Shown piece by piece: positions 17,278-29,212 of a stretch of 64,000 nucleotides of DNA. Below the pieces are notes generated by a model. The model was not told the DNA's origin, searched no databases, and saw only the letters and a program-made list of their open reading frames with translations. Made by a program: the position numbers and the translations under genes. Location: the NCBI RefSeq assembly GCF_003252725.1, contig NZ_QEPO01000001.1:124001-188000 (forward strand). The letters run 5' to 3'. This DNA comes from Haemophilus parainfluenzae (GTDB lineage Bacteria > Pseudomonadota > Gammaproteobacteria > Enterobacterales > Pasteurellaceae). The stretch's first letter is position 1, and the number at the start of each line of letters is the position of its first letter.

Positions 17278-20200
17278 CTACTTCATCGCCACACCCAACC
17301 ACTTCATCATCTCTCTCTCATCCCAACCTTTACGTTTGGCATAATCTTGAGCTTGGTCTTCATCAATGCGACCTAAAGTGAAATAGTTACTTGCAGGGTG
17401 GGTGAAGTACCAACCGCAGACAGAAGCTGCAGGCCACATGGCGTAGCTTTCGGTGAGTTTCATACCGATGCGTTGTTCTACTTCTAATAAATCCCAAATC
17501 AAGGCTTTTTCAGTATGTTCAGGGCAGCTTGGATAACCCGGTGCAGGACGGATGCCGACATAGTTTTCATTGATTAACCCTTGGTTGTCGAATTCCTCTT
17601 GCGTGTACCCCCAAATGCGGGTGCGTAGCTCAAAGTGCAAGTATTCTGCCATGGCTTCAGCTAAGCGGTCGCCCACAGCTTGTAACAAGATGGCGTTATA
17701 GTCATCGCCTGCCGCTTTATAGCCTTCCACTAATTCCATTTCTTCAATACCCGCACAGACAGCGAACATGCCGAACCAGTCTTTTTTACCGCTTTCGCGA
17801 TCGGCGATAAAGTCGCTTAAGCAGAAGTTAAATGGGCTTTTGCTGTTTTTGCCTCGTTCGGTTTGTTGGCGTAAGCCATAAGCGGTGCCAATGGTTTGTG
17901 TGCGTTCTTCATCAGAAAATAACACCACATCATCGCCCACACGTTCCGCAGGGAAAATGCCTAAAATACCGCTTGGGTTGAGTTTATGGTTTTGCTCTAA
18001 TTCATCTAAAACCACTTGTGCATCATTCCACACTTTGCGTGCTTCTTCGCCGCCTTCTGGATAATCGAAAGCGTCAGGGTAGCCACCCATTAAGCCCCAA
18101 ATGCGGAAGAATGGCGACCAGTCGATAAATTTACGTAATGTGGCAATCGGTACGTTTTTAAATTCCACAATACCGGTTTGGTTTGGTTTTGGCGGCACGT
18201 AATCTGCCCATTCGCCACTAAAGCCATCAAAGCGGTTTGCACGTGCTTCTTCAATGCTCAGTTGTTTACGAAGCGGTTTACGGTTAGAGAAAGATTGCTG
18301 AATTTTCTCGTAATCTTTCTTGAACTGTTCCCACAATGCCGCACGGCTTTCTGGGTTCATTAATGTCGCACACACCGTGACCGCGCGTGATGCATTTGAG
18401 GTATAGAATACGCCGTGTTCTTTATATTTTGGATAAAGTTTAATGGCTGTATGTTCTTTAGAGGTGGTCGCACCGCCAATCATTACAGGCAGATTTAAGC
18501 CTAAGCGAGTCATTTCACCCAAGAAGTATTCCATCTCATCTAAAGAAGGGGTAATCAAACCACTTAAAGCAATGATATCGGCTTTTTCATCAATGGCGGT
18601 TTGAATGATTTTGTCCGCTGGCACCATCACGCCCAAGTCAATCACTTCAAAGTTATTACATTGCATTACTACGCTTACGATGTTTTTACCGATATCGTGC
18701 ACGTCGCCTTTTACAGTCGCAATCACCACTTTACCGTTGCTTGAACCTTTTTGTTTGGTGGCGTTGATGAATGGCTCTAAATACGCCACGGATTGTTTCA
18801 TCACGCGTGCAGATTTCACCACTTGTGGCAGGAACATTTTACCGTCACCGAATAAATCGCCGACTACGTCCATGCCTGCCATTAGCGGACCTTCAATCAC
18901 ATCTAATGGGCTTGGTAAGGTTTGGCGAGCTTCTTCCGTATCTTCCACAATGTAAGTAGTAATCCCTTTCACAAGCGCGTGTTTTAAACGTTCTTCAACC
19001 GGCCAAGTACGCCATTCAGCCACAGAATCGACCGCACTTTCATCGTTGCCTTGGTTACGATATTTTTCTGCAATATCGAGTAGTTTTTCGGTGGCATCAG
19101 GGCTGCGGTTTAATACCGCATCTTCTACGATTTCACGTAATTCAGGATCGAGATCGTCATAAATCGCAAGTTGTCCTGCATTCACAATCCCCATATCCAT
19201 GCCTTGTTTGATAGCGTGATAGAGGAAGACGGCATGAATGGCTTCACGCATCACGTTGTTACCACGGAATGAGAAAGACACATTTGACACCCCGCCCGAG
19301 ATTTTCGCGTGCGGTAGCGCACGTTTGATGCGACCAGTGGCATTGATGAAATCCACGCCGTAGTTGTTGTGTTCTTCAATCCCCGTACCAATGGCGAAAA
19401 TGTTCGGGTCGAAAATAATATCTTCTGGTGGGAAGCCAAGTTGATTGACTAAAATGTCATAAGCACGACTACAAATTTCGACTTTGCGATTTTCAGTATC
19501 GGCTTGACCCACTTCATCAAACGCCATGACCACTACGGCGGCACCATATTTACGCACCAGTTTAGCGTGTTCAATAAAGATTTCTTCGCCTTCTTTTAAC
19601 GAAATAGAGTTCACAATTGGTTTACCTTGTACCGACTGCAAACCTGCCTCAATTACTTCCCATTTAGATGAGTCGATCATGACTGGCACTTTAGCGGCAT
19701 CAGGCTCGGTCGCCATAATATTGAGGAAACGGGTCATGCATTTTTTGCCGTCGAGCAAGGCTTCGTCCATATTGACGTCGATCACTTGCGCGCCGTTTTC
19801 CACTTGGTCGATAGCAATTTCAATGGCTTCAGCAAATTTGTCTTCTTTAATTAAACGTTTGAATTTCGCCGAACCTGTCACGTTATTACGTTCGCCCACG
19901 TTCACGAATAGGCTTTCATCATCAATATTCAGTGGCTCTAAGCCGGATAAACGCATTGCGGTTTTAATTTCAGGCAATTTACGTGGTGCAATACCTTGCA
20001 TTGCATCAGCAAAGGCTTTGATATGCTCTGGCGTCGTACCACAACAACCACCGACAATGTTCACAAAGCCACTTTCAGCCCATTCTTTAAGGTGTGCAGC
20101 CATCTCTTCAGCACCTAGATCATAGCCACCAAAGGCATTTGGTAAGCCTGCATTTGGGTGGACGGAAACATAGGTTTCGCTGATTTTAGATAGTTGTTCA

Positions 20201-20970
20201 ACATACTGGCGAAGTTCTTTCGGGCCTAGCGCACAGTTCAAACCGAACGTTAGTGGTTTAGCGTGACGAAGCGAGTTGTAGAACGCTTCGGTGGTTTGCC
20301 CAGAAAGGGTACGGCCGGAAGCATCGGTAATGGTGCCGGAAATCATAATCGGCAATTCCACACCTAATTCTTCAAATACGGTTTCAATGGCGAAAATAGC
20401 GGCTTTTGCGTTTAACGTGTCGAAAATGGTTTCGATCATGATTAAATCAGCACCACCTTCAATTAAGCCTTTGGTCGCTTCAGCATAGGCATCGACCAAT
20501 TCCATAAACGTCACATTACGGAAACCCGGGTCGTTTACATCAGGAGAAATAGAGGCGGTGCGGTTAGTTGGCCCTAATACACCGGCGACAAAGCGAGGTT
20601 TTTCTGGCGTGCTGTATTTATCAGCGGCCAAACGCGCTAGTTTTGCGCCTGCAAAATTCAGTTCGTAGGCAATAGACTGTAAATCATAATCCGCTTGCGC
20701 AATGGTGGTAGAACTGAAAGTATTGGTTTCAATAATATCGGCGCCCGCTTGTAAGTATTTCTCATGAATCGCAGAAATTAGCAGCGGTTGGGTTAAGGTG
20801 AGCAAGTCATTATTGCCACGTAAATCAACCGCACTTTCTTTAAAACGCTCGCCTCTAAAATCAGCCTCGGTGAGTTTGTATTTTTGGATCATTGTCCCCA
20901 TCGCGCCATCTAAAATGAGGATGCGTTCAGCGAGGGATTTTTTCAGTAATTCGGTTTGATTATGTGACAT
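17278..20970 (-). CDS. metH: Cobalamin-dependent methionine synthase
   Basis: MetH transfers a methyl group from methyl-tetrahydrofolate through cobalamin to homocysteine. Domains in order: homocysteine-binding with zinc ligands including [11 protein letters not shown] (about residue 310); pterin-binding (about 340-630, ending with the FRGNN region); cobalamin-binding with DVHDIGKNI, whose His is the lower cobalt ligand (about 750); and the AdoMet activation domain with [12 protein letters not shown] near the C terminus. The 1230 residues match E. coli MetH (1227). A strong promoter lies upstream. A USS is inside the gene at 19031; its 3' half borders the USS-free retron region. Confidence 0.98.
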   Translation of the reverse strand: MSHNQTELLKKSLAERILILDGAMGTMIQKYKLTEADFRGERFKESAVDLRGNNDLLTLTQPLLISAIHEKYLQAGADIIETNTFSSTTIAQADYDLQSIAYELNFAGAKLARLAADKYSTPEKPRFVAGVLGPTNRTASISPDVNDPGFRNVTFMELVDAYAEATKGLIEGGADLIMIETIFDTLNAKAAIFAIETVFEELGVELPIMISGTITDASGRTLSGQTTEAFYNSLRHAKPLTFGLNCALGPKELRQYVEQLSKISETYVSVHPNAGLPNAFGGYDLGAEEMAAHLKEWAESGFVNIVGGCCGTTPEHIKAFADAMQGIAPRKLPEIKTAMRLSGLEPLNIDDESLFVNVGERNNVTGSAKFKRLIKEDKFAEAIEIAIDQVENGAQVIDVNMDEALLDGKKCMTRFLNIMATEPDAAKVPVMIDSSKWEVIEAGLQSVQGKPIVNSISLKEGEEIFIEHAKLVRKYGAAVVVMAFDEVGQADTENRKVEICSRAYDILVNQLGFPPEDIIFDPNIFAIGTGIEEHNNYGVDFINATGRIKRALPHAKISGGVSNVSFSFRGNNVMREAIHAVFLYHAIKQGMDMGIVNAGQLAIYDDLDPELREIVEDAVLNRSPDATEKLLDIAEKYRNQGNDESAVDSVAEWRTWPVEERLKHALVKGITTYIVEDTEEARQTLPSPLDVIEGPLMAGMDVVGDLFGDGKMFLPQVVKSARVMKQSVAYLEPFINATKQKGSSNGKVVIATVKGDVHDIGKNIVSVVMQCNNFEVIDLGVMVPADKIIQTAIDEKADIIALSGLITPSLDEMEYFLGEMTRLGLNLPVMIGGATTSKEHTAIKLYPKYKEHGVFYTSNASRAVTVCATLMNPESRAALWEQFKKDYEKIQQSFSNRKPLRKQLSIEEARANRFDGFSGEWADYVPPKPNQTGIVEFKNVPIATLRKFIDWSPFFRIWGLMGGYPDAFDYPEGGEEARKVWNDAQVVLDELEQNHKLNPSGILGIFPAERVGDDVVLFSDEERTQTIGTAYGLRQQTERGKNSKSPFNFCLSDFIADRESGKKDWFGMFAVCAGIEEMELVEGYKAAGDDYNAILLQAVGDRLAEAMAEYLHFELRTRIWGYTQEEFDNQGLINENYVGIRPAPGYPSCPEHTEKALIWDLLEVEQRIGMKLTESYAMWPAASVCGWYFTHPASNYFTLGRIDEDQAQDYAKRKGWDEREMMKWLGVAMK

Positions 20971-21007
20971 AGACAGCTCTTTTTAAAATCAATCAATATT
21001 GGTCGGA

Positions 21008-21036
21008 ATAATAGGGATAAGCATGGATACTGTCAA
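21008..21036 (-). promoter_or_regulatory. Promoter of metH
   Basis: On the minus strand, TTGACA (21036-21031) and TATTAT (21013-21008) are separated by 17 bp. Transcription would start near 21001, about 30 nt before the metH ATG. No cobalamin riboswitch is visible; the leader is too short for one. Confidence 0.8.
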
Positions 21037-21077
21037 ATAAAAGGGGAGAAAGTGCGGTAAAAAAATGGAATGTTTTC

Positions 21078-21105
21078 AAAAAGAAAGGCGGACAAATTGT
21101 CCGCC
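21078..21105 (-). terminator. Terminator of the leu operon
   Basis: GGCGGACAA and TTGTCCGCC form a 9-bp stem with a single-base centre. On the minus strand the run TTTCTTTTTG follows. It lies about 40 nt after leuD. Confidence 0.85.
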
Positions 21106-21145
21106 GAATGGTTAGCAATATTTGCTGTCCGAGTAAAAAAACAGA

Positions 21146-21748
21146 TTAACGTAAAAATACTGGAATATTTTTTTCGTATTCACTGATGGCATCTTCATGT
21201 TGTAACGTCAAACCGATGTTATCCAAGCCGTTTAACAAACAATGACGGCGGAATTCATCCAGTTCAAAGTGATAGACTTTGTCACCTACAGTGACCGTCA
21301 TCGCTTCTAAATCCACATGGATTTGTTTGCCTTCATTTGACCATACCCATTGGAAGATCTCTTCCACTTCCTCTTCGCTTAAACGAATCGGTAACATGTG
21401 GTTATTTAAGCTGTTGTTGTAGAAAATATCCGCAAAACTTGGTGCGATCATCACTTTGAAACCGTAATCGGCTAACGCCCAAGGTGCATGTTCACGAGAA
21501 GAACCGCAACCAAGGTTTTTACGCGCTAATAAAATAGTCGCGCCTTGATATTTTGGATAATTCAGCACGAAATCTGGATTTGGTTTAGTGCCTTCTACAT
21601 CCAAATAACGCCATTCATGGAATAAGTGTTTGCCGAAACCTACGCGGGTAATGGCTTGTAAAAATTGTTTTGGAATAATCGCATCCGTGTCCACGTTTGC
21701 CGCATCCAATGGCACTACTAAGCCTGAAATTTGTTTAAATCCTGCCAT
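21146..21748 (-). CDS. leuD: 3-isopropylmalate dehydratase small subunit
   Basis: LeuD is the swivel-domain subunit of isopropylmalate isomerase, which with LeuC converts 2- to 3-isopropylmalate. The N terminus [18 protein letters not shown] and [11 protein letters not shown] are diagnostic, as is the substrate-binding [15 protein letters not shown] (about 74-88). The 200 residues match the family. It starts 10 nt after leuC with a GGAGCAG ribosome-binding site, as the last gene of leuABCD. Confidence 0.97.
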   Translation of the reverse strand: MAGFKQISGLVVPLDAANVDTDAIIPKQFLQAITRVGFGKHLFHEWRYLDVEGTKPNPDFVLNYPKYQGATILLARKNLGCGSSREHAPWALADYGFKVMIAPSFADIFYNNSLNNHMLPIRLSEEEVEEIFQWVWSNEGKQIHVDLEAMTVTVGDKVYHFELDEFRRHCLLNGLDNIGLTLQHEDAISEYEKNIPVFLR

Positions 21749-21758
21749 TTTCTGCTCC

Positions 21759-23168
21759 TTAGTTTAATGTGACGTCACGAATATCAACGAATTTACCGAA
21801 CATTCCCGCTGCGGCAGCCATGGCAGGGCTCACCAAGTGAGTGCGACCATTACGGCCTTGGCGACCTTCAAAGTTACGGTTTGATGTAGAAGCACAACGT
21901 TCCCATTCACCTAAACGGTCATCGTTCATCCCTAAGCACATTGAGCAGCCAGGATTACGCCATTCAGCACCCGCTTCGATAAAGATTTTATCCAAGCCTT
22001 CTTTTTCTGCTTGTTCTTTCACTAATCCGGAACCTGGCACGACTAAAATACGTTTTACGTTATCGGCTTTTTTACGGCCTTTCATGACAGCAGCAGCGGC
22101 ACGTAGATCTTCGATACGAGCATTAGTACAAGAACCGATAAACACTTGATCTACTGGAATTTCTTTTAAATCAGCGTTAGCGTCTAAGCCAATATAATTC
22201 AATGCTTTTTCTGCTGAAGCACGAGTCACCGGATCGGTCATTTCTGCTGGGTTTGGCACAGGCTGATCGATACCGATTACTTGGCCTGGGTTTGTTCCCC
22301 AAGTTACCTGTGGTGCAATATCTTTGGCTTCTAACGTGATGACCGTGTCAAATTTCGCATCATCATCGGATTTTAAGGTTTTCCAATAAGCAACGGCATC
22401 ATCCCAATCTTTACCTTTCGGTGCATGTGGACGGCCTTTTAAGTATTCGAAAGTGGTTTCATCTGGTGCGATTAAACCTGCTTTTGCCCCCATTTCAATC
22501 GCCATATTACAAACGGTCATACGGCCTTCCATGGAAAGGTCACGAATGGCTTCACCGCAGAATTCCACTACATGGCCTGTACCGCCCGCCATGGTAGTTT
22601 TACCGATAATGGCAAGAATAATGTCTTTTGCGGTAATGCCTGGCGCCACTTTGCCACGCACTTCAATTTTCATATTTTTCGCACGAGCTTGTTTTAAGGT
22701 TTGGGTGGCTAATACATGTTCGACTTCGGATGTCCCGATACCAAATGCCAAGGCTCCGAATGCCCCGTGGGTGGCGGTATGAGAGTCACCACAAACGATA
22801 GTCATGCCTGGTAAGGTTAAACCTTGTTCAGGCCCCATGACATGCACAATACCTTGTTCTTTTGTGGTCATATCGAATAATTGAATACCGGTCGCTTTTG
22901 TGTTTTTAGCGAGTTCCAATACTTGAATTTTCGCTTGGCCTTCAAGTTTGTTCACATCACGTACTTGGGTAGAAATACTGTGATCCATGGTACCGAACGT
23001 TTTACTGACTTGACGTACTTGGCGGCCTGCCACACGTAAACCATCAAAGGCTTGTGGGCTGGTCACTTCATGGATTAAATGACGGTTAATATACAAAATC
23101 GGCGTTTCGCCTTCAGCTTCATATACCACGTGGGCATCGAATAATTTTTCGTAAAGAGTTTTTGCCAT
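21759..23168 (-). CDS. leuC: 3-isopropylmalate dehydratase large subunit
   Basis: LeuC is the catalytic subunit of isopropylmalate isomerase and carries a [4Fe-4S] cluster. I start it at [13 protein letters not shown] (ATG at 23168, 469 residues). The frame is open 21 codons further, but that stretch lies in a USS-containing spacer. Motifs: [37 protein letters not shown] and [13 protein letters not shown], which supply the cluster cysteines. It belongs to leuABCD and feeds LeuB. Confidence 0.97.
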   Translation of the reverse strand: MAKTLYEKLFDAHVVYEAEGETPILYINRHLIHEVTSPQAFDGLRVAGRQVRQVSKTFGTMDHSISTQVRDVNKLEGQAKIQVLELAKNTKATGIQLFDMTTKEQGIVHVMGPEQGLTLPGMTIVCGDSHTATHGAFGALAFGIGTSEVEHVLATQTLKQARAKNMKIEVRGKVAPGITAKDIILAIIGKTTMAGGTGHVVEFCGEAIRDLSMEGRMTVCNMAIEMGAKAGLIAPDETTFEYLKGRPHAPKGKDWDDAVAYWKTLKSDDDAKFDTVITLEAKDIAPQVTWGTNPGQVIGIDQPVPNPAEMTDPVTRASAEKALNYIGLDANADLKEIPVDQVFIGSCTNARIEDLRAAAAVMKGRKKADNVKRILVVPGSGLVKEQAEKEGLDKIFIEAGAEWRNPGCSMCLGMNDDRLGEWERCASTSNRNFEGRQGRNGRTHLVSPAMAAAAGMFGKFVDIRDVTLN

Positions 23169-23245
23169 AATTTTTCTCAATTCGTTAGGGTAGCAAGTGC
23201 GGTCAAATTTTAGGGTGTTTTTAAACCGCACTTTAATTGTTTTTA

Positions 23246-24337
<1,092 letters not shown>

Positions 24338-24365
24338 TCAGTCACACCAAAGTGCGGTTAATTTT

Positions 24366-24480
24366 CTCCCCTCTTTTGTAAAGAGGGGCTGGGGGGAGAT
24401 TTTAACGATATAAAATTTACCGCAGAGGTTGATGTTGCTTCTGCCAAATCTCCCCTAACCCCTCTTTGCTAAAGAGGGGG
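24366..24480. repeat. Pair of inverted G/C-rich hairpin repeats between leuA and leuB
   Basis: Two copies of an element of about 36 bp face each other. Each has a CCCCTCTTT-NNN-AAAGAGGGG hairpin (around 24368-24388 and 24458-24479). Their inner arms are AAATCTCCCC (24446-24455) and its complement (24393-24402). The spacer between them is ordinary. A relative is seen at 41848-41875. This looks like a REP/BIME-like intergenic repeat, not an insertion sequence. Confidence 0.8.
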
Positions 24481-24490
24481 ACTCAATTAA

Positions 24491-26038
24491 TTAATGATGT
24501 TTGTGGCTTTTAATATCGGCGACTTTATGCGCACGATAAATCGCATTAATTGCATGAACTAAAGCAAGTGCGGAAGATTCAACGATGTCTGTTGCTAAAC
24601 CAACACCGTGGAATTTACGGCCTTCGTGTTCAACCACGATATCCACCTGACCTAAGGCTTCAGCACCTTCGCCTTTTGCAGTTAAGTTATAGTGGGACAT
24701 TTTGATATCTAAGCCGGTTAAATTCAAGATCGCATTGTAAACTGCATCAACCGGACCATTACCACCGATAGAAGAGGTGCTTAATTTTTTACCATCCAAT
24801 TCCACTTGAACAAACGCAGTTGCTGGATACTCTTTAGTGGAGTGTGCAGAAAGTTTATCTAACACTAAACGATCTTCATCACCTTGTTGCATATCGATAA
24901 AGGCTAAAGCTTCTAAGTCATAATCGAATACTTGGCCTTTTTTGTCTGCCAATTTTAAGAATGCTTCATACAATTTGTCTAAATCGTAATCTTGTTCGGT
25001 GTAGCCCATATCTGCCATATGGCCTTTTACTGCTGCGCGACCTGAACGGGCGGTTAAGTTCAATTTCTCTTTCTTCAAGCCGATAGTTTCTGGCGACATG
25101 ATTTCGTAGGTATTTTGGTTTTTTAACATACCATCTTGGTGAATACCGGATGAATGTGCGAAAGCATTTGAACCTACAATCGCTTTATTCGGTTGGATTG
25201 GCATATTACAAAGTTGGCTCACCATTTGGCTGACACGATGAATTTCTTGTGTGTTGATACGTGTATCCACGCCCATGAATTCTTGGCGAACTTTCATTGC
25301 CATTACCACTTCTTCAAGTGAGGTATTACCCGCACGTTCACCAATGCCGTTGATAGTACATTCAATTTGGCGTGCACCATTTTGTACAGCGGTTAAGGAG
25401 TTAGCCGTTGCCATACCCAAGTCATTGTGGCAATGTACGGAAATCACAGCTTTATCGATATTTGGTACGCGGTTACGTACTTCAGCAATAATATTGCCGA
25501 ATTGATTAGGTAAGCAGAAACCAACAGTGTCAGGAATATTTACAGTTGTTGCACCTGCATTAATTGCCGCTTCAACAATACGACAAATATTGTCGATACC
25601 GGTACGGCCTGCATCTTCGCAAGAAAATTCTACATCATCAGTATAATTACGTGCATGTTTTACTGCGGCTACCGCCATTTCAACCACATCGTCAAAGGTA
25701 CGTTTTAATTTGGCTTCAACGTGTAATGCTGAAACTGCAATAAATGTATGGATACGAAACGCTTCTGCCACTTTTAAGGCTTCAGCTGCAGCATCAATAT
25801 CTTTAATTACCGCACGGGAAAGTGCCGCAACACGACTATTTTTGATATGGCGTGCAATGGTTTGAACGGATTCAAAATCACCTTGAGAAGAAACTGGAAA
25901 ACCGACTTCCATCACATCCACGCCTAGACGTTCAAGAGCTAAAGCAATCTGTAATTTCTCTTTAACGGTTAAGCTTGCTTTTAACGCTTGTTCGCCATCA
26001 CGCAAGGTGGTATCAAAAATAATAACGCGATCTGTCAT
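24491..26038 (-). CDS. leuA: 2-isopropylmalate synthase
   Basis: LeuA condenses acetyl-CoA with 2-oxoisovalerate, the first committed step of leucine synthesis. The TIM-barrel catalytic domain starts with [17 protein letters not shown] and has the metal ligands in [14 protein letters not shown] (about residues 200-213). [14 protein letters not shown] follows. The C-terminal third is the leucine-binding regulatory domain ([15 protein letters not shown]). The 515 residues match. It is first in leuABCD, behind a leader peptide and attenuator. GAAGGAAAA precedes the ATG. Confidence 0.98.
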   Translation of the reverse strand: MTDRVIIFDTTLRDGEQALKASLTVKEKLQIALALERLGVDVMEVGFPVSSQGDFESVQTIARHIKNSRVAALSRAVIKDIDAAAEALKVAEAFRIHTFIAVSALHVEAKLKRTFDDVVEMAVAAVKHARNYTDDVEFSCEDAGRTGIDNICRIVEAAINAGATTVNIPDTVGFCLPNQFGNIIAEVRNRVPNIDKAVISVHCHNDLGMATANSLTAVQNGARQIECTINGIGERAGNTSLEEVVMAMKVRQEFMGVDTRINTQEIHRVSQMVSQLCNMPIQPNKAIVGSNAFAHSSGIHQDGMLKNQNTYEIMSPETIGLKKEKLNLTARSGRAAVKGHMADMGYTEQDYDLDKLYEAFLKLADKKGQVFDYDLEALAFIDMQQGDEDRLVLDKLSAHSTKEYPATAFVQVELDGKKLSTSSIGGNGPVDAVYNAILNLTGLDIKMSHYNLTAKGEGAEALGQVDIVVEHEGRKFHGVGLATDIVESSALALVHAINAIYRAHKVADIKSHKHH

Positions 26039-26096
26039 AGTATTTTCCTTCTTTTATCACTCAAAGTGCGGTCATTTTTACCGTGATTTTAAAACG

Positions 26097-26126
26097 AAAA
26101 AACCCGCAATTTTAAAAGTGCGGGTT
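26097..26126 (-). terminator. Attenuator of the leu operon
   Basis: On the minus strand, AACCCGCA and TGCGGGTT pair in an 8-bp stem followed by TTTT, 41 nt after the stop codon of the leader peptide and about 60 nt before leuA. GTGCGG in the last leader codons (TTG TGC GGC) is complementary to CCGCAC in the left arm, so it can form the competing antiterminator when ribosomes stall at the Leu codons. Confidence 0.85.
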
Positions 26127-26167
26127 GATAATAGATTTTTTACATAAAGGTGTTTTTTATCCACAAC

Positions 26168-26227
26168 TTAGCCGCACAAAGAATGTGAGAGCAGGAGGTT
26201 GAGAGATAAAGACACAGCTTGGTACAT
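26168..26227 (-). CDS. leuL: leu operon leader peptide
   Basis: A 19-codon frame, MYQAVSLSLNLLLSHSLCG, with six leucines including three in a row (CTC CTG CTC). AGGATTATC lies upstream of its ATG and the leu promoter about 34 nt further up. It ends 41 nt before the attenuator hairpin. Known logic: shortage of charged tRNA-Leu stalls the ribosome on the Leu codons and lets transcription pass into leuABCD. It is too short for ordinary gene finders. Confidence 0.88.
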   Translation of the reverse strand: MYQAVSLSLNLLLSHSLCG

Positions 26228-26267
26228 AAAAAGATAATCCTGTAAAAAATTCTGTAAAACGCTGTCC

Positions 26268-26296
26268 ATATTACGGATAAAAATTTTGCTGTCAAA
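26268..26296 (-). promoter_or_regulatory. Promoter of the leu operon
   Basis: On the minus strand, TTGACA (26296-26291) and TAATAT (26273-26268) are 17 bp apart. The start would be near 26261, leaving a short 5' end before leuL. The rest of the gap towards dprA (26297-26470) is AT-rich and shows nothing I can name. Confidence 0.8.
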
Positions 26297-26476
26297 TCAT
26301 TTATCAGTGATTTATATCTAAAATGAATATCTCAACATAATCTTAAAAGTTTATTTCTCTAAATATAAACCATTGTTCGAAATTAATCTCTAAAAATGGC
26401 TTTTAAGAAGCCATTTTTGTTCTGTTTTATTCCTTGTTTCTGGTATGCAGATTTTTTCTAAAATTTTTTCTCTTTT

Positions 26477-26538
26477 TGCGATCTGAATCGCAAAATTAAG
26501 ACAAATCTTTCATTTTTTGAGACCAATCTAGCCATAAT
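26477..26538 (+). promoter_or_regulatory. CRP-S competence site and promoter of dprA
   Basis: TGCGA-N6-TCGCA at 26477-26492, inside a longer T-run/A-run palindrome, is a perfect CRP-S (competence regulatory element). Such sites need both CRP and Sxy in Haemophilus. CATAAT (26533-26538) gives a start near 26545, so the site is centred about 60 bp upstream. This places dprA in the competence regulon. Confidence 0.92.
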
Positions 26539-26560
26539 TCACTTTTTAAAGGAGAGAAAG

Positions 26561-27676
26561 ATGAGCGATTTTACGTCGATTTTGTTGCGGTTGGCACAAG
26601 TGCCTAAATTGGGGAGTGTGCGGATTCAACAAATTCTGACCCATGCAGGTATAGAAGACTTATTAAATTATGATGAAGTTGCATTTCAACAAATGGGCTG
26701 GAATGCTTTGCAGATTCGTCGTTGGTTTCAGCCTGAAATGAAATTCATTGAGCCCGCTTTGAGTTGGACTGAAAAAGAAGGGCATCATTTAATTCACTGT
26801 TTTTCAGATGGGTATCCTTTTTTACTTAAACAAATTAGTGGTTTTCCGCCTTTATTATTTGTGAAAGGCAATTTGATCGCACTTTCTGCACAGCAAATCG
26901 CCATGGTTGGGAGCCGCTATTGTTCGGCTTACGGTGAATATTGGGCAAAATATTTTGCGACAGAGCTTTCTCTCGCAGGATTGACGGTGACGAGTGGGCT
27001 GGCTTTAGGTATCGATGGATTTAGTCATCAAGCGGTGGTCGATATTCAAGGGCAAACTATTGCCGTATTGGGCAGTGGATTAGAGCATATTTATCCTGCT
27101 AAACACCGACGATTAGCGGATCAAATTATCGAGAATAACGGCGCGTTAGTTTCTGAATTTATCCCTACGCAAGCACCGATTGCTGAAAATTTTCCTCGTC
27201 GTAATCGCATTATCAGCGGGCTTTCATTGGGGACTTTGGTCATTGAGGCCACAGAGAAAAGCGGTTCATTGATTACGGCGCGTTATGCCTTAGAACAAAA
27301 TCGTGACATTTTTGCGTTGCCAGGAAATATTCAAAGTGAATACAGTCAGGGCTGTCATAAACTGATTAAGCAAGGTGCGATGTTGGTGGAAAATGTCAAA
27401 GATATTTTAGATAGCCTCAATCATAGCGTTGTTTTTCAGCCTCCAGTACATACGCCAATCAATCAGTCGGTGGCTCAACCACTTACTGCCAAAATGCCTA
27501 CAGTGGAGCCGAGTCATCCTGAACTTTATCAATATATTACTTATACACCGATAAGTCTTGATGATTTATCTGCAGCATTGAATTTGCCGGTGGATTTGCT
27601 TTTAGTGCAGTTATTAGATTTGGAGTTACAAGATTTAATCGTCAATGAGAATGGACTCTATAAGCGGATAGCATAA
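26561..27676 (+). CDS. dprA: DNA-processing protein DprA (Smf)
   Basis: DprA binds incoming single-stranded DNA during natural transformation and loads RecA. The 371 residues include an N-terminal helical domain and the Rossmann-like core with [38 protein letters not shown], and [11 protein letters not shown] plus [12 protein letters not shown] near its end. A C-terminal winged helix (about 310-370) closes the protein. GGAGAGAAAG precedes the ATG. It is controlled by the CRP-S site upstream and is followed by yaaA, as in H. influenzae. Confidence 0.97.
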   Translation: MSDFTSILLRLAQVPKLGSVRIQQILTHAGIEDLLNYDEVAFQQMGWNALQIRRWFQPEMKFIEPALSWTEKEGHHLIHCFSDGYPFLLKQISGFPPLLFVKGNLIALSAQQIAMVGSRYCSAYGEYWAKYFATELSLAGLTVTSGLALGIDGFSHQAVVDIQGQTIAVLGSGLEHIYPAKHRRLADQIIENNGALVSEFIPTQAPIAENFPRRNRIISGLSLGTLVIEATEKSGSLITARYALEQNRDIFALPGNIQSEYSQGCHKLIKQGAMLVENVKDILDSLNHSVVFQPPVHTPINQSVAQPLTAKMPTVEPSHPELYQYITYTPISLDDLSAALNLPVDLLLVQLLDLELQDLIVNENGLYKRIA

Positions 27677-27739
27677 ACGGGGTAGAGCGATGAGGCAATC
27701 CTGTGCTAAGATACGGTCCAGTTTTAGAAAGGAGAACCT

Positions 27740-28516
27740 ATGTTAGCCATTATTTCCCCGGCAAAAACCTTAGATTTTGAAAGTGCGGTCAGAAATCTGC
27801 CTGTTTCTCAACCGCACTTGACGGATTATAGTGAGCAACTGATTGAAATCTGTCGTCAATTATCTCCCCAAGATCTTTCTTCATTAATGTCTATTAGCGA
27901 TAAACTTGCGGGCTTAAATACGGCTCGCTTTGCTGAATGGACAAAATCTCACAACGAAAAAAATTCACGCGCAGCTATTTGGGCATTCAAAGGTGATGTT
28001 TACACTGGTTTGGATGCTAATAGTTTATCTGATGAAGATATACAATTCGCGCAACGTCATTTACGTATGCTTTCTGGTTTATATGGTTTACTTAAACCCC
28101 TTGATTTAATGCAACCTTACCGTTTGGAAATGGGCACAAAGTTAGCGAATCCCAAAGGGAAAGATCTTTATGCTTTTTGGGGTAACATTATCACTCAATC
28201 CGTGCAACAGGCACTTGATGAGCAAGGCGATTGTGTTTTGATCAATTTAGCTTCCGATGAATACTATAAATCAGTAAAAGAAAACCAATTAAACGCACAA
28301 ATTGTAAAGCCTGTTTTCTTAGATAATAAGAATGGTAAATACAAAGTGGTCAGCTTTTATGCGAAAAAAGCCCGTGGTTTAATGTGTCGTTTTATCATTC
28401 AAAATCGTTTGGAACGTGTTGAACAACTGAAAGAGTTTGACCTTGGTGGTTATTGGTTTGATGCGACATCCTCTACTGAAAAAGAATTTGTATTTAAGCG
28501 AGATATCAATGAATAA
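27740..28516 (+). CDS. yaaA: Peroxide stress protein YaaA (UPF0246)
   Basis: This cytosolic protein (258 aa) belongs to the YaaA family, which limits free iron and DNA damage under peroxide stress and binds DNA. It starts [15 protein letters not shown] and carries the family motifs [30 protein letters not shown] and [21 protein letters not shown] precedes the ATG. Two inverted USS lie inside its first codons (27781 and 27811). Its end overlaps the next lipoprotein gene by 8 nt. Confidence 0.95.
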   Translation: MLAIISPAKTLDFESAVRNLPVSQPHLTDYSEQLIEICRQLSPQDLSSLMSISDKLAGLNTARFAEWTKSHNEKNSRAAIWAFKGDVYTGLDANSLSDEDIQFAQRHLRMLSGLYGLLKPLDLMQPYRLEMGTKLANPKGKDLYAFWGNIITQSVQQALDEQGDCVLINLASDEYYKSVKENQLNAQIVKPVFLDNKNGKYKVVSFYAKKARGLMCRFIIQNRLERVEQLKEFDLGGYWFDATSSTEKEFVFKRDINE

Positions 28517-29102
28517 AATCCTGGTTATATTGACCGCACTTTTACTCTCAGGTTGTGCGGCAAAAGTGAGTCAGCTTCAAACTCCTGAAAAAATTGAGTA
28601 CAACGGCAAAACTTATAAACTTACTGCAAGCCAAGATTTGGATACGATTGCGCGTTATGTTTATCTTGCAGAGCCGGATACCTTGGAAAATTGGCAGTCT
28701 CAAATTGAAGTGTTGCTTGATCGTGATTTATCCCGTTCTATTGAGCAACGCGTAGCATTGCGTGAGAAGGTATACCGTAATTTAGGGGTGAAAGATTTCA
28801 AAATTCTTGCAAATTCAACGAATCCGAAAAAGCCTGCCACAGAGTTAAATGGTTATGTCATTTATGCTCCGACAGAACAAAATCCGTCTTGGCAAGTGGA
28901 TATTGCTAAGGGTAAAAATGTGCCACATTGTGGCTTTGTGCAATATCAATATTCCCAAAAAGTGGAACAAGGTAAGAAATTTCAACGTTTAAACAAAGTA
29001 AAAATTGTGAAAAATTTACAAAAGTATTTGGTGGCGAAAGAAAGCAAGACATTACAAAAAGCCGATCTTTCTTGGAAATGTGAAAGTTATTTCCATCACT
29101 AA
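28509..29102 (+). CDS. Hypothetical lipoprotein
   Basis: I start this at the ATG at 28509, which gives a clear lipoprotein signal [16 protein letters not shown] (lipid Cys16) and 197 residues. The frame is open further upstream, inside yaaA, without sense. The mature protein has one Cys in [11 protein letters not shown] and another in SWKCESYF near the end, perhaps a disulfide pair. I recognise no domain. The 8-nt overlap suggests co-translation with yaaA; the role is unknown. Confidence 0.82.
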   Translation: MNKILVILTALLLSGCAAKVSQLQTPEKIEYNGKTYKLTASQDLDTIARYVYLAEPDTLENWQSQIEVLLDRDLSRSIEQRVALREKVYRNLGVKDFKILANSTNPKKPATELNGYVIYAPTEQNPSWQVDIAKGKNVPHCGFVQYQYSQKVEQGKKFQRLNKVKIVKNLQKYLVAKESKTLQKADLSWKCESYFHH

Positions 29103-29212
29103 AACTTATACTAGATCAAATTCCACGTAAATTTTAAAAATTTTTCTAGAGCAGAAATAATGGATGGTGTAATCTTGACGCCAATTATTCTTAGAGTTCA
29201 AAGTAGGTAAAT

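Noticed and set aside
23169..23231. N-terminal extension of leuC by 21 codons
   Set aside because: The extension covers a USS-bearing spacer and does not resemble Leu[14 protein letters not shown] is the usual start.
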